From Curvibacter soli (lineage in GTDB: Bacteria; Pseudomonadota; Gammaproteobacteria; Burkholderiales; Burkholderiaceae_C): a stretch of DNA of 64,000 bases. The translations under genes and the position numbers were made by a program. The notes under the pieces were generated by a model. The model was not told where the DNA came from. It worked only from the letters and a program-made list of their open reading frames with translations, and did not search any database. The stretch covers positions 1 through 64,000 of the forward strand of contig NZ_JARGEN010000018.1 of the NCBI RefSeq assembly GCF_029211125.1, in the 5' to 3' direction. Of the stretch, positions 1 through 7,972 are shown piece after piece (within the stretch, counting starts at the first letter, position 1; each line of letters starts with the position of its first letter).

Positions 1-44
1 CAGAAAAATAAACTTAATTAAATCAAGCAGTTACAGCATGTATT

Positions 45-689
45 TTATCTTAACTTCGGTGGATTGCAGCAATGCCGCAGAACCAGGATTGGCATAGCGA
101 TCACGGCGTGAATACCGTTAGTTCGGCAATGCCCCATGTAGTCGCCTATCGTTCGCTGTCCGGCCAACGGAGCTGGGTTACAAAGCACATGCTCAAGTAA
201 GTCATCGGCTTCGGGTTCTTCTCTTAGTCTGATTCCATCAGGCAGACCGTTCATCCACGTTGCAAGCAGTGCGTATTGCTCGTTGCGGCGCAAAAATTCC
301 CAGGCCCAACGCCGCCAGTTTTGTTCACCAGGGACAGGATAGTCATCGGAGACTGCCCACTTCGCCCAGTATTCGATGCGACGCAGCCCCTCTTCAAAGT
401 CAAAGTCTTCGTTGGCATCGTCTCCAACAAAGTCTTCCGACGCAGCACTGGGATCATTCATCGCCACTGTGGGCGCAGTACCCCTGGAGACGATCACTTG
501 GCCGTCTGGCGCATAAGCTACCGACAAGTCCAGGCTAAGCGCATGGCGCAAAAGTTGGACGGCAAGTGGGGATGACTCCGGTTCAGCGTGCTTCATGCAG
601 GCATGGTAGCAACTACGTGCGAAGTCATTGGCCGTCACTCCAGCCGGTAGCAATAGAGTAGCAATGGCGTTTAGACAAGAAAAAAGCAC
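45..689 (-). CDS. Hypothetical protein, start uncertain, probably N-terminally truncated
   Basis: An open frame of 214 codons whose only start at the outer limit is a GTG at 687-689, which sits inside the terminator hairpin of the neighbouring tRNA-Lys gene; an internal ATG at 594-596 would give about 183 residues. There is no convincing ribosome binding site at either. The acidic middle (EDFVGDDANEDFDFEEG) is followed by a tryptophan-rich stretch containing WAWEFLRRN, which recalls the short transcriptional-regulator-like domain (DUF6499 type) common on integrative elements and genomic islands. Upstream DNA (1-60) is AT-rich compared with the rest of the window. I infer the 3' part of a mobile-element gene joined to the region next to tRNA-Lys; function unknown. 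Confidence 0.45.
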   Translation of the reverse strand: MLFSCLNAIATLLLPAGVTANDFARSCYHACMKHAEPESSPLAVQLLRHALSLDLSVAYAPDGQVIVSRGTAPTVAMNDPSAASEDFVGDDANEDFDFEEGLRRIEYWAKWAVSDDYPVPGEQNWRRWAWEFLRRNEQYALLATWMNGLPDGIRLREEPEADDLLEHVLCNPAPLAGQRTIGDYMGHCRTNGIHAVIAMPILVLRHCCNPPKLR

Positions 690-714
690 CTAGGCATTTC
701 TGCGCTAAGTGCTT
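679..714 (-). terminator. Intrinsic terminator downstream of tRNA-Lys
   Basis: Read on the minus strand, AAGCACTTAG (705-714) pairs with CTAGGTGCTT (684-693) around an 11-base loop with one G-U pair and is followed by a run of six T (680-685 region). It lies 19 bases past the CCA end of tRNA-Lys and is a textbook Rho-independent terminator. Confidence 0.75.
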
Positions 715-732
715 GATTCATAACCAAAATTT

Positions 733-808
733 TGGTGGGACGTGCGGGGGTCGAACCCACGACAAACGGATTAAAAGTCCGCTGCTCTACCAACTGAGCT
801 AACGTCCC
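733..808 (-). tRNA. tRNA-Lys (anticodon UUU)
   Basis: Minus-strand 76-nt cloverleaf with encoded CCA (733-735). The acceptor stem GGGACGT pairs with ACGTCCC, the anticodon loop reads CTTTTAA giving anticodon UUU, the D arm contains AGCTCAGTTGGTAGAGC and the T loop is TTCGACC. The sequence is very close to the standard bacterial tRNA-Lys. Confidence 0.97.
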
Positions 809-845
809 CCTTGCCAACTAGGGGCCTAGCCAGCGAAGCCTGCGA

Positions 846-1667
846 TTATATATTGCCGGCAAGCGCTTTCCGCCCGCGCGCAGCCAGCCCGTCTATCACC
901 CACCCTGCTGCGCACAGCCCGAACGTGGCCGTCACGCTGACCACCGAACCATAGCCATGGCAGTTAAGCGTGCCATCCCCTTCCACGGCGCACGCAGCGT
1001 CGGGCGCGGCAACGGCTTCCCGGCTGAAAACGCATGCAATGCCGATCCTGCGACCTTCGCGCGGTGCACCATGGTGCTTGCGGAGTTGGTAGCGCAGTTG
1101 CGCCAGCAAGGGGTCGTGCGTGGTGTGCGCCAGATCGTCAATGTCCACCTTGTGCGCCAGGCGCTTGCCGCCTGCCGCGCCCACGGCCATGAAAAGCGCC
1201 CGCTCCGCGCGGGCCCATGCGGCCATGGCCGTCTTGGCCTGTGCCTGGTCGCAGGCGTCGATCACGGCGTCCACGGGATGGGCTGTGACCGTCGCACGCC
1301 AGTTGGCCGGGCTCACAAAGTCCTCCACAACGGCAACCTCACAGGCCGGATTGATCTGCGCGATGCGCTCGCGCATGGCCACCACCTTGGCTTGGCCGAC
1401 GGTGGATGTGAGCGCATGGACCTGCCGGTTGATGTTGGACTCGGAAACGTGATCCAGGTCTACCAGCGTCAGGCGTCCTACGCCGCTGCGCGCAAGCGCC
1501 TCCGCGGACCAGGAACCAACACCGCCGATGCCGACGACCATGACGTGGGCATCGCGGACCGCCCGGGCGCCCTGCATGCCGTAGAGACGCTCCATGCCGC
1601 CGAAACGGCGCTGCAGGTCGGGCGCATCGTCGGTGTATGCATCCACGCCGGCGGCCTCGCACGTCAC
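846..1667 (-). CDS. tcdA: tRNA threonylcarbamoyladenosine dehydratase TcdA
   Basis: E1-like (ThiF/MoeB family) enzyme that uses ATP to dehydrate t6A at position 37 of ANN-decoding tRNAs into its cyclic form ct6A. The 273-residue protein has the Rossmann nucleotide-binding motif VVGIGGVGSWSAEALARSG near residue 45, then LVDLDHVSESNINRQ, the family's adenylation signature, and a middle VDAVIDACDQ strand. The start is GTG and overlaps the stop of cpoB by four bases (GTGA), so it is translationally coupled as the last gene of the tolB-pal-cpoB-tcdA run. Length matches the family (about 270). Presence beside tRNA-Lys, a t6A-carrying tRNA, is probably coincidence. Confidence 0.93.
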   Translation of the reverse strand: MTCEAAGVDAYTDDAPDLQRRFGGMERLYGMQGARAVRDAHVMVVGIGGVGSWSAEALARSGVGRLTLVDLDHVSESNINRQVHALTSTVGQAKVVAMRERIAQINPACEVAVVEDFVSPANWRATVTAHPVDAVIDACDQAQAKTAMAAWARAERALFMAVGAAGGKRLAHKVDIDDLAHTTHDPLLAQLRYQLRKHHGAPREGRRIGIACVFSREAVAAPDAACAVEGDGTLNCHGYGSVVSVTATFGLCAAGWVIDGLAARGRKALAGNI

Positions 1668-2461
1668 TTCAAGCGCGCCAGGCGCTCCTTGGCTGCGCCC
1701 GCGGCTTCCGACTGCGGATAAGCCTTGACCAGGTCTTCCAGTGTCTTGCGCGCGGCACGTACGTACTTGAGTTCGATCTGGCAGTTGGCGATCGACAAGG
1801 CCGCCTCGGGCGCGCGCGCATGGTCGGGCGCGGCGGAGAGCAGCGAGCGGAAGTTTGTGACGGCTTCCTTGTAGTCGCGCGTGGCGTACTGCGAGTTGCC
1901 GAGCCAGAACAGGGCTGACGGCCCATAGCCGCTCTTCGGGTAGCGGCGCAGGAAGTCGGCGAAGCCGGTCTGCGCGCCAGCGAAGTTGCCGCCGCGAAAC
2001 AGCGCAAGCGCGGCTTCGTAGTCGCGCTTCTCGGCAGGGTTGGCCTGGAAGGCGCGACCGTCCACCGATACCGACACGGGCTCGAACTGCTTGAGCCGAT
2101 CGTCCACGCCCTGCGCGATGTCCTTCTGGCGCTGCTGCAGCTCGCTCACGTCGCGCTGCAACTGTTCGTTCTGGCCGCGCAGCGTGGCCATGTCCGAGCG
2201 CAGCGTCTCGATCTGGGACTGCAGGTCGAGCAGGCTGCGGCGCAGTTGCGAGCTGTCATCGCCGGAGCGGCGCAGATCGTCGCTGGCCCGCTGGTTGGCA
2301 GACTGCAAGACATCGACGCGCTGGCGCAATTCGAGGATGGCGCGGCGCGCCTCGTCGTCCTCGAACAGCGCCGCCCGCGCCTGGGATGCGCACAGGCCCG
2401 CAGCCGCTACGGCCAGGGCAAGACAGGTATGCCGCAGAGAGGCTGCACGCATCGCTGGCAT
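1664..2461 (-). CDS. cpoB: Cell division coordinator CpoB (YbgF), Tol-Pal system
   Basis: Periplasmic protein that links Tol-Pal outer-membrane constriction with peptidoglycan synthesis. The 265-residue product begins with a signal peptide (LALAVAAAGLCASQARA), continues with a long coiled-coil trimerisation region of about residues 35-110 (heptads such as LELRQRVDVLQSANQ) and ends in tetratricopeptide repeats (FLRRYPKSGYGPSALFWLGNSQY, split by the family's usual spacing). The ATG start overlaps the pal stop by one base (TGATG), typical of this operon. Confident family assignment. Confidence 0.93.
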   Translation of the reverse strand: MPAMRAASLRHTCLALAVAAAGLCASQARAALFEDDEARRAILELRQRVDVLQSANQRASDDLRRSGDDSSQLRRSLLDLQSQIETLRSDMATLRGQNEQLQRDVSELQQRQKDIAQGVDDRLKQFEPVSVSVDGRAFQANPAEKRDYEAALALFRGGNFAGAQTGFADFLRRYPKSGYGPSALFWLGNSQYATRDYKEAVTNFRSLLSAAPDHARAPEAALSIANCQIELKYVRAARKTLEDLVKAYPQSEAAGAAKERLARLK

Positions 2462-3003
2462 CAGCGGTAGGAGATTTCGGCACGGCGGTTCTGCGCCATC
2501 GCCTCTTCATCATGGCCGGGATTGGCGGGCTTTTCCTTGCCGAAGCTCACCGATTCGACCTGCGCCGCGCTCACGCCCAGCAGAGTCAGCGAACGCTGCA
2601 CGGCTTCGGCGCGGCGCTGGCCCAGGGCCAGGTTGTATTCGCGCCCGCCGCGCTCGTCGGTGTGGCCTTCGATCACGACCTTGCGATTGGCGTTGGCCTT
2701 GAGGAAGCGGGCATGGGCTTCGACGACCGACTGGAACTCGGGCTTGACAACATAGCTGTCGAAGTCGAAGTACACGACGCGCGCCACGCCGATGGGCCCT
2801 TGGGCGTTGGCAACCGACTGGTCGAGGTTGACGCCGGCCACGTTGCTCTGCGCAGTGTTGCCGGGATTGGCGCCGCTCGTCGCGGTGGTGGCGGTGGCGG
2901 ACCTGTCTTCCACGGGTACGTCGTTGAGCTTCACGCCCGAGCTGCAGCCGGCGAGCAGCGCCGTCAGAAGCAAGGCCGCGACTGTGCGTTGGCGGGTCAT
3001 CAT
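2461..3003 (-). CDS. pal: Peptidoglycan-associated lipoprotein Pal
   Basis: Outer-membrane lipoprotein whose OmpA-like domain binds peptidoglycan and TolB. The 180-residue protein has a lipoprotein signal with lipobox LLAGC (Cys about residue 17), a Ser/Thr/Ala-rich linker, then the OmpA/MotB domain with [25 protein letters not shown] and the closing [10 protein letters not shown]. The start was moved to the ATG-ATG at 2998-3003 because AGGAG lies 11 bases upstream and the lipoprotein signal begins there; the longer open frame continuing into tolB is an artefact of another reading frame. Confidence 0.95.
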   Translation of the reverse strand: MMTRQRTVAALLLTALLAGCSSGVKLNDVPVEDRSATATTATSGANPGNTAQSNVAGVNLDQSVANAQGPIGVARVVYFDFDSYVVKPEFQSVVEAHARFLKANANRKVVIEGHTDERGGREYNLALGQRRAEAVQRSLTLLGVSAAQVESVSFGKEKPANPGHDEEAMAQNRRAEISYR

Positions 3004-3068
3004 GATTGAAATTTCTCCTGGATGCCGGGTATGGCAAGTGATGTTGCAAAACGAGGAAAACAAAGCGC

Positions 3069-4397
3069 TTATTTCTGGAACGGGCCCCAATCGGGCTCGC
3101 GTATGTCTCCGCCCTGCCCAGCGAGGCGGGCCTTGATTTTTCCGTCCAGCGTGGTCGTCACGAGGGTCTCGCGCCCGCCCTGCTGGGTGGCGTAGACGAT
3201 CAGGCGTCCGTTGGGCGCGAAACTTGGGCTCTCGTCGGCGGACGTGTCGGTGATGGAGTTGGCGGCCCCCGTGCCGAGTTCCATCACCTGGAGCTTGAAC
3301 GCCCCGCCGATGCGCGAGATATAGGCCAGCCAACGGCCATCGGGACTGACCGCGGGGGAAATGTTGTAGCTGCCGGCGAAGGTCACGCGCTCCGCGTTGC
3401 CGCCGCTGGCGGGCATGCGGTAGATCTGCGGTGCGCCGCCACGGTCGCTGACGAAATAGATGCTGCGGCCATCGGCGGAATACACGGGCTCGGTGTCGAT
3501 GCCCGCGCTCTGGATCAGCCGGCGCGGTTCGCCGCCGTTGGCATCGATGGTATAGAGCTGCGAGCCGCCGTCGCGACTCAGCGTCACGGCCAGCGAACGC
3601 CCGTCGGGCGACCAGGCCGGCGCGCTGTTGGAGCCGCGGAAGTTGGCCACCAGGCGGCGGCGGCCGCTGACCACGTCGTGCACATACACCACGGGCTTGC
3701 GCGACTCGAAAGACACGTAGGCCAACTGCCCGCCCGAGGGCGACCAGGCCGGCGAAATGATCGGCTCGGGGCTCGTCAGCGCCGCCTGTGCATTCTCGCC
3801 GTCGGCATCGGCCACCCACAGGCTGTAGCGTGTGCCGGCCTTGGTCACGTAGGCGATGCGGGTGGAAAAGACGCCCTTTTCGCCCGTGAGCTTTTCATAG
3901 ATGAAGTCGGATACGCGATGCGCCACGAGCCGCAAGTCGCCCTGGGGTATCACGTAGCTCTGGCCACCCAGATCCTGCCCGCGCACCACATCCCACAGGC
4001 GAAAGCGCACGTCGTAGCGGCCATCGGCCAGACGCGTCACGCTGCCTGAAGCCAGCGCGTCGGCGGTCTTCTGGCGCCACTGCGCGAGGTCCGGGCGCGA
4101 TGTTTCGTCGAGCGCCGCGCCCGCCGCGTCCACGCTGCGGAACTGACCGCTGCGCTCCAGATCGGCCTGCACGATGGCAGCGATTTTCTGCGGGGATTGG
4201 GCTTCGCCCTTGAACGGCGCGATCGCGATGGGGATCTGCGTCAGCCCCACACCCGTTACTTCGACCCGGAACTGCGCCAGGGCAGGTGCGAAAGGGGTGC
4301 AGGCCAGGGCGGCGGCAAGAATACGGCGGCGCCATTGCGGAGCGACCGCGGAAGAAGACAAGGCGCTGAGGCGGTCGGAGGAAATAGTCATCGGCAA
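3069..4397 (-). CDS. tolB: Tol-Pal system beta-propeller protein TolB
   Basis: Periplasmic protein that shuttles between TolA and Pal. The 442-residue sequence has a signal peptide ending near ALAQ, an N-terminal alpha/beta domain ([20 protein letters not shown]) and a C-terminal six-bladed beta-propeller with repeated [31 protein letters not shown] and [15 protein letters not shown] blades. It is the first gene of the minus-strand run to tcdA, and its promoter must lie in the 107 bases shared with divergent msbA. The usual upstream partners tolQ, tolR and tolA are not in this window. Confidence 0.95.
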   Translation of the reverse strand: MPMTISSDRLSALSSSAVAPQWRRRILAAALACTPFAPALAQFRVEVTGVGLTQIPIAIAPFKGEAQSPQKIAAIVQADLERSGQFRSVDAAGAALDETSRPDLAQWRQKTADALASGSVTRLADGRYDVRFRLWDVVRGQDLGGQSYVIPQGDLRLVAHRVSDFIYEKLTGEKGVFSTRIAYVTKAGTRYSLWVADADGENAQAALTSPEPIISPAWSPSGGQLAYVSFESRKPVVYVHDVVSGRRRLVANFRGSNSAPAWSPDGRSLAVTLSRDGGSQLYTIDANGGEPRRLIQSAGIDTEPVYSADGRSIYFVSDRGGAPQIYRMPASGGNAERVTFAGSYNISPAVSPDGRWLAYISRIGGAFKLQVMELGTGAANSITDTSADESPSFAPNGRLIVYATQQGGRETLVTTTLDGKIKARLAGQGGDIREPDWGPFQK

Positions 4398-4504
4398 GCG
4401 TGAACTGTGCTAACTCGCGAAAGCCCTGAATGTTACACACCGGGCATTCCACGCTGTGACAATCTGTAGGCTGCAGCGTTTCGCGCGCCTAGAATCTGCG
4501 CTTC

Positions 4505-6286
4505 ATGCAAGCATCCGGCCTCCTTGAACCAACGGCTCATGTGCCCGTCGCATCGCGCTCCCTCTGGTCCCGCCTGAAGCGGCTTTCCACCTATTTCGCC
4601 AGCCAGCGCGCGGCCTGGGCCGTCGCCGTGCTGGCCGCGCTGGTGGCAGCGGTAACCGAGCCGCTGATACCAGCCTTCCTCAAGCCCCTGCTCGACCACG
4701 GGTTTACCGACGGCAGCATGCGCTTGTGGCAGGTGCCCGCGGCGCTGATCAGCCTGTTCGCGGTGCGCGGGATCGCGCAGTTCGCGTCGCAGTACGCGCT
4801 GGCGCGCATCGCCAACGAAGGCATGCTGGTGCTGCGCCGCGCGATGTTCCAGCGCCTGCTGTCGGCGGAGATGGGGCTGTTCTCACGCCAGTCGGCCAGT
4901 GCGCTGTCCAACACCGTGGTGTATGAAGTGCAAACCGGCGCCACGCTGCTGGTGCATGCGCTGCTGGGCATCTCGCGCGATGGTTTCACGCTGGTCGCGC
5001 TGCTGGGCTACCTGCTGTACCTGAACTGGCAGTTGACGCTGATCGTCGCGGTGCTCGTGCCGGGCGTGGCGTGGATCATGAAAGTACTCTCGCGCCGCCT
5101 CTATAAGCTCACCAAGACCAGCCAGCAGGCCACCGACGACCTCGCCTACGTGGTGGAAGAAAACGTGCTGGCGCACCGCATGGTGCGGCTGCACGACGCG
5201 CAGGAGAGCCAGGCCGCGCGCTTCGACCGCCTGAGCCGCAGCCTGCGGCAACTGGCCGTCAAGGCCACCATCGCCTCTGCCGCCATGACGCCGCTCACGC
5301 AGTTGCTGGCCGCGGTGGCGCTGTCCGCCGTGATCTGCGTGGCCCTGTGGCAAAGCCGCGGCACGGCGGGCGTGGCCGGCGTGACGGTGGGCAGCTTCGT
5401 GGCCTTCATCACGGCCATGCTGATGCTCATCGCCCCCATCCGCCGCATGGCCGAGATCGCCAACCCGCTGACGCGCGGCGTGGCGGCGCTCGAACGCGGC
5501 CTTTCGCTGATCGAGGACGTGAATCCCGAGGCCGATGGCCCGCTGGTGCCCGCCTCGGGTGGCACGGGCATCGAGCTGCGCGACGTGAGCGTGGTCTACA
5601 GGGAAGGCGCCGCGTCGGCGCTCGACCACGTGAGCCTCGCCATCCGCCCTGGCGAAGTGGTGGCGCTGGTGGGCGCATCGGGCTCGGGCAAGACCACCCT
5701 CGCCAACCTGCTGCCGCGCTTCGTGCTGCCCACGGGCGGGCAGGTGCTGCTCGATGGGCAGGACATCGCGCAATGGCAGTTGCGCCACCTGCGGGCCCAG
5801 TTCGCCATGGTGAGCCAGGACGTGGTGATGCTCAACGACACCATTGCCGCCAACGTCGCCATGGGCCAGGCGGTGGACGAAGCACGCGTGGCCCATGCAC
5901 TGCAGGCCGCCAACCTGGGCGACTACGTGGGCGCGCAGCCGCAGGGCATGCACACCGTGGTGGGCCACAACGCCGCGCAGTTGTCGGGCGGCCAGCGCCA
6001 GCGGCTGGCGATCGCGCGGGCACTCTACAAGGACGCACCGATCCTGATCCTCGACGAAGCCACGTCAGCGCTCGACACGGTCTCCGAGCGGCTGGTGCAG
6101 GACGCGCTGCAGCGGCTCATGCATGGCCGCACCACGCTGGTCATCGCCCACCGCCTGTCCACCATCGAGCATGCGGACCGCGTGGTAGTCATGGAACGGG
6201 GCCGCATTGTCGAGGCCGGCACGCATGAAGAGCTGATGCGCCAGGGCGGCATGTACGCCTACCTGCATGCGAAATCAGCCGTCTGA
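4505..6286 (+). CDS. msbA: Lipid A export ABC transporter, permease/ATPase MsbA
   Basis: Half-transporter that flips core lipid A across the inner membrane. In 593 residues it has six transmembrane helices (about 30-320; for example VAVLAALVAAVTEPLIPAFLKP) followed by an ABC domain with Walker A GASGSGKTTL, Q-loop SQDVVMLN, signature LSGGQRQRLAIARAL, Walker B ILILDEATSALD and switch His in IAHRLST. Length fits MsbA (about 580-600). It is divergent from tolB; a TAGAAT box at 4492-4497 just before the start could be its -10 element, but no clear -35 was found. A multidrug ABC exporter of the same fold is the alternative. Confidence 0.88.
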   Translation: MQASGLLEPTAHVPVASRSLWSRLKRLSTYFASQRAAWAVAVLAALVAAVTEPLIPAFLKPLLDHGFTDGSMRLWQVPAALISLFAVRGIAQFASQYALARIANEGMLVLRRAMFQRLLSAEMGLFSRQSASALSNTVVYEVQTGATLLVHALLGISRDGFTLVALLGYLLYLNWQLTLIVAVLVPGVAWIMKVLSRRLYKLTKTSQQATDDLAYVVEENVLAHRMVRLHDAQESQAARFDRLSRSLRQLAVKATIASAAMTPLTQLLAAVALSAVICVALWQSRGTAGVAGVTVGSFVAFITAMLMLIAPIRRMAEIANPLTRGVAALERGLSLIEDVNPEADGPLVPASGGTGIELRDVSVVYREGAASALDHVSLAIRPGEVVALVGASGSGKTTLANLLPRFVLPTGGQVLLDGQDIAQWQLRHLRAQFAMVSQDVVMLNDTIAANVAMGQAVDEARVAHALQAANLGDYVGAQPQGMHTVVGHNAAQLSGGQRQRLAIARALYKDAPILILDEATSALDTVSERLVQDALQRLMHGRTTLVIAHRLSTIEHADRVVVMERGRIVEAGTHEELMRQGGMYAYLHAKSAV

Positions 6287-6293
6287 GATGGAA

Positions 6294-6380
6294 CACTCCC
6301 CCAGGCTCGCCCACTGCGTGTGGCCGCCAACCCCCTCGCCGGGGGCGATACCAGCGGCCCGGCAAAGCCGGTTGCGCGGT
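6294..6380. repeat. Dispersed GC-rich element, family B, copy 1
   Basis: Intergenic stretch between msbA and the MFS gene containing GCCCACTGCGTGTGG, a CCCCCTCGCCGGGGG hairpin and AGCGGCCCGGCAAAGCCGG. The same ordered blocks recur, on the opposite strand, inside dapC (21918-22034) and ligA (36325-36425). No coding function is apparent here. Confidence 0.7.
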
Positions 6381-6449
6381 ATCCCTGGCATTGGGCTGCG
6401 CCAGTTTCATGCGATACGGGTGGCGCGCGAGCGCCATGGATAACTGAAA

Positions 6450-7673
6450 TCACTTGCGCGCTGCGAACTCCGTCGCATAGAACGCCAACGCCACGGCGAT
6501 GAACGCCGCGCCCATGGCCGCCAGCGCGGGCCAGCCAGCCAGCGTGTACACGGCAGTCGACAGCCCCGATGCCACCGCACCGCACACGAACACCATGGTC
6601 ATGAACAGGCCGTTGAGCCGTCCGCGCAGCTCTGGCGCCAGCATGTAGATGCTGCGCAGGCTCAGCACCTGGCAGACCTGCACCGCCGCGTCCAGCACCA
6701 GCGCGGCCGCCACCAGGCCCGGCAGCGAGCGGCTGTAGCCGGCCCAGCCCGCCAGCCCGAACGCCAGCACGGCGCAGGCGAGCGCCCAGCCTGTGGCGGC
6801 GCGCGTCAGCCCCCGGTCGGCCAGCCGGCCCGCCCATGGCGCGACCAGCGCACCCGCAGCACCGGCCAGCGCGAAGGCGGCGATGCCGTGCTGGCCCATG
6901 CCGAAGGCATGCGCCAGCAGCAGCGGCACGCCGGTCCAGAACGCGTTGAAGCCCGCAAACATCGCCCCCTGGTACGCGGCGCGGCGGCGCAGCAGCGGCG
7001 TGCGCCGCACGATGGAAGGCAGCGATGCCAGGATGCGCCCGTAGCTCTGCGCCGCCATGGGTCGCCGCTGCGGCAGCATGCGGTGCAGCACGGCCATCAG
7101 CACCAGCATGAGCGCCGCCGAGATGGCGAACACTGTCCGCCAGCCCCACAGCGCCGCCACGCTGCTGGCGAAAGGGCGCGCGAGCATGATGCCCGCCAGC
7201 AGCCCGCCCAAGATGTTGCCCACCACCTTGCCGCGCGTGGCGTCGGGCGCCAGCAGCGATGCGAACGGCACCATGATCTGCGTGGCCACCGTGCTCACGC
7301 CCACCAGCAGCGCGGCGGCCATGAAAGTGGCAGCCGACGTGGAGCACGCCACGCCCACCAGCCCCAGCACCACGCCGCCGAGCGCCACCACGATGAGGCG
7401 GCGGTTCTCCACCACGTCGGCCAGCGGCACGACCAGCAGCAGCCCGAGGCCGTAGCCGAGCTGTGTGAGCGTCATGATCAGCCCCGCCAGGCTGGCGGGC
7501 AGCGACAGCGCCTGGGCGATCGGCGCGATCAGCGGCTGGGCGTAGTAGATGTTGGCCACCGACAGCCCGCAGGCGGCGGCGAACAGGAGGGTCAGGCCCG
7601 CCGAGATGCCGGGGTGCAATGGAGCCGAGGCAGGCAATGGGGAAGAGGAGGAAGAAGACGCCATGTGGTGCAT
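6450..7673 (-). CDS. MFS transporter, predicted drug or metabolite efflux
   Basis: A 407-residue integral membrane protein with about twelve hydrophobic helices and the major facilitator pattern. The first helix carries the conserved NIYYAQPLI seen in a family of uncharacterised bacterial MFS efflux proteins, followed by the loop DVVENRRLIVV. A second in-frame ATG is at 7664, giving MASSSSSS; the start is therefore uncertain by three codons. Transcribed alone on the minus strand with family-B repeat DNA downstream. Substrate cannot be deduced. Confidence 0.85.
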   Translation of the reverse strand: MHHMASSSSSSPLPASAPLHPGISAGLTLLFAAACGLSVANIYYAQPLIAPIAQALSLPASLAGLIMTLTQLGYGLGLLLVVPLADVVENRRLIVVALGGVVLGLVGVACSTSAATFMAAALLVGVSTVATQIMVPFASLLAPDATRGKVVGNILGGLLAGIMLARPFASSVAALWGWRTVFAISAALMLVLMAVLHRMLPQRRPMAAQSYGRILASLPSIVRRTPLLRRRAAYQGAMFAGFNAFWTGVPLLLAHAFGMGQHGIAAFALAGAAGALVAPWAGRLADRGLTRAATGWALACAVLAFGLAGWAGYSRSLPGLVAAALVLDAAVQVCQVLSLRSIYMLAPELRGRLNGLFMTMVFVCGAVASGLSTAVYTLAGWPALAAMGAAFIAVALAFYATEFAARK

Positions 7674-7781
7674 GCAGGGCGGCGCCAGAGCGCATCGCAG
7701 CTCGGGGCGCGCAGTTCACGAGAGGAAACGCAAGCCGCGAAAACTACCACGCACGGCAAACACCACGCTGTGGCGGGGGCT

Positions 7782-7850
7782 CCATTTCTTATGCATGAAA
7801 AATGGCTCCAGCGCCCGTATTTACTTGGGTAATAGCTATTATATTGATAG
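7782..7850. repeat. Palindrome followed by family-A hairpin repeat, copy 1
   Basis: The 299-base gap between the MFS gene and the chemotaxis receptor holds a near-perfect 24-bp palindrome centred on ATGCAT (7782-7805, CCATTTCTTATGCAT and its complement with two mismatches), immediately followed by a family-A element (7797-7850) with GGCTCCAGCGC and AGCTATTATATTGATAG. The palindrome could be an operator or simply part of the repeat. Nothing else is seen in the gap. Confidence 0.55.
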
Positions 7851-7972
7851 TAAAATCAGTGCAACACGATGGCAAAGCGGCCTGGGTGTGCCTTTTCCCC
7901 TTCACCGCGCAGAAGCAGCGGTCAACCGCCTCTGCCAAGTCGGTGCAGTGCAAGCCGGGCGTCCCGACCCCG

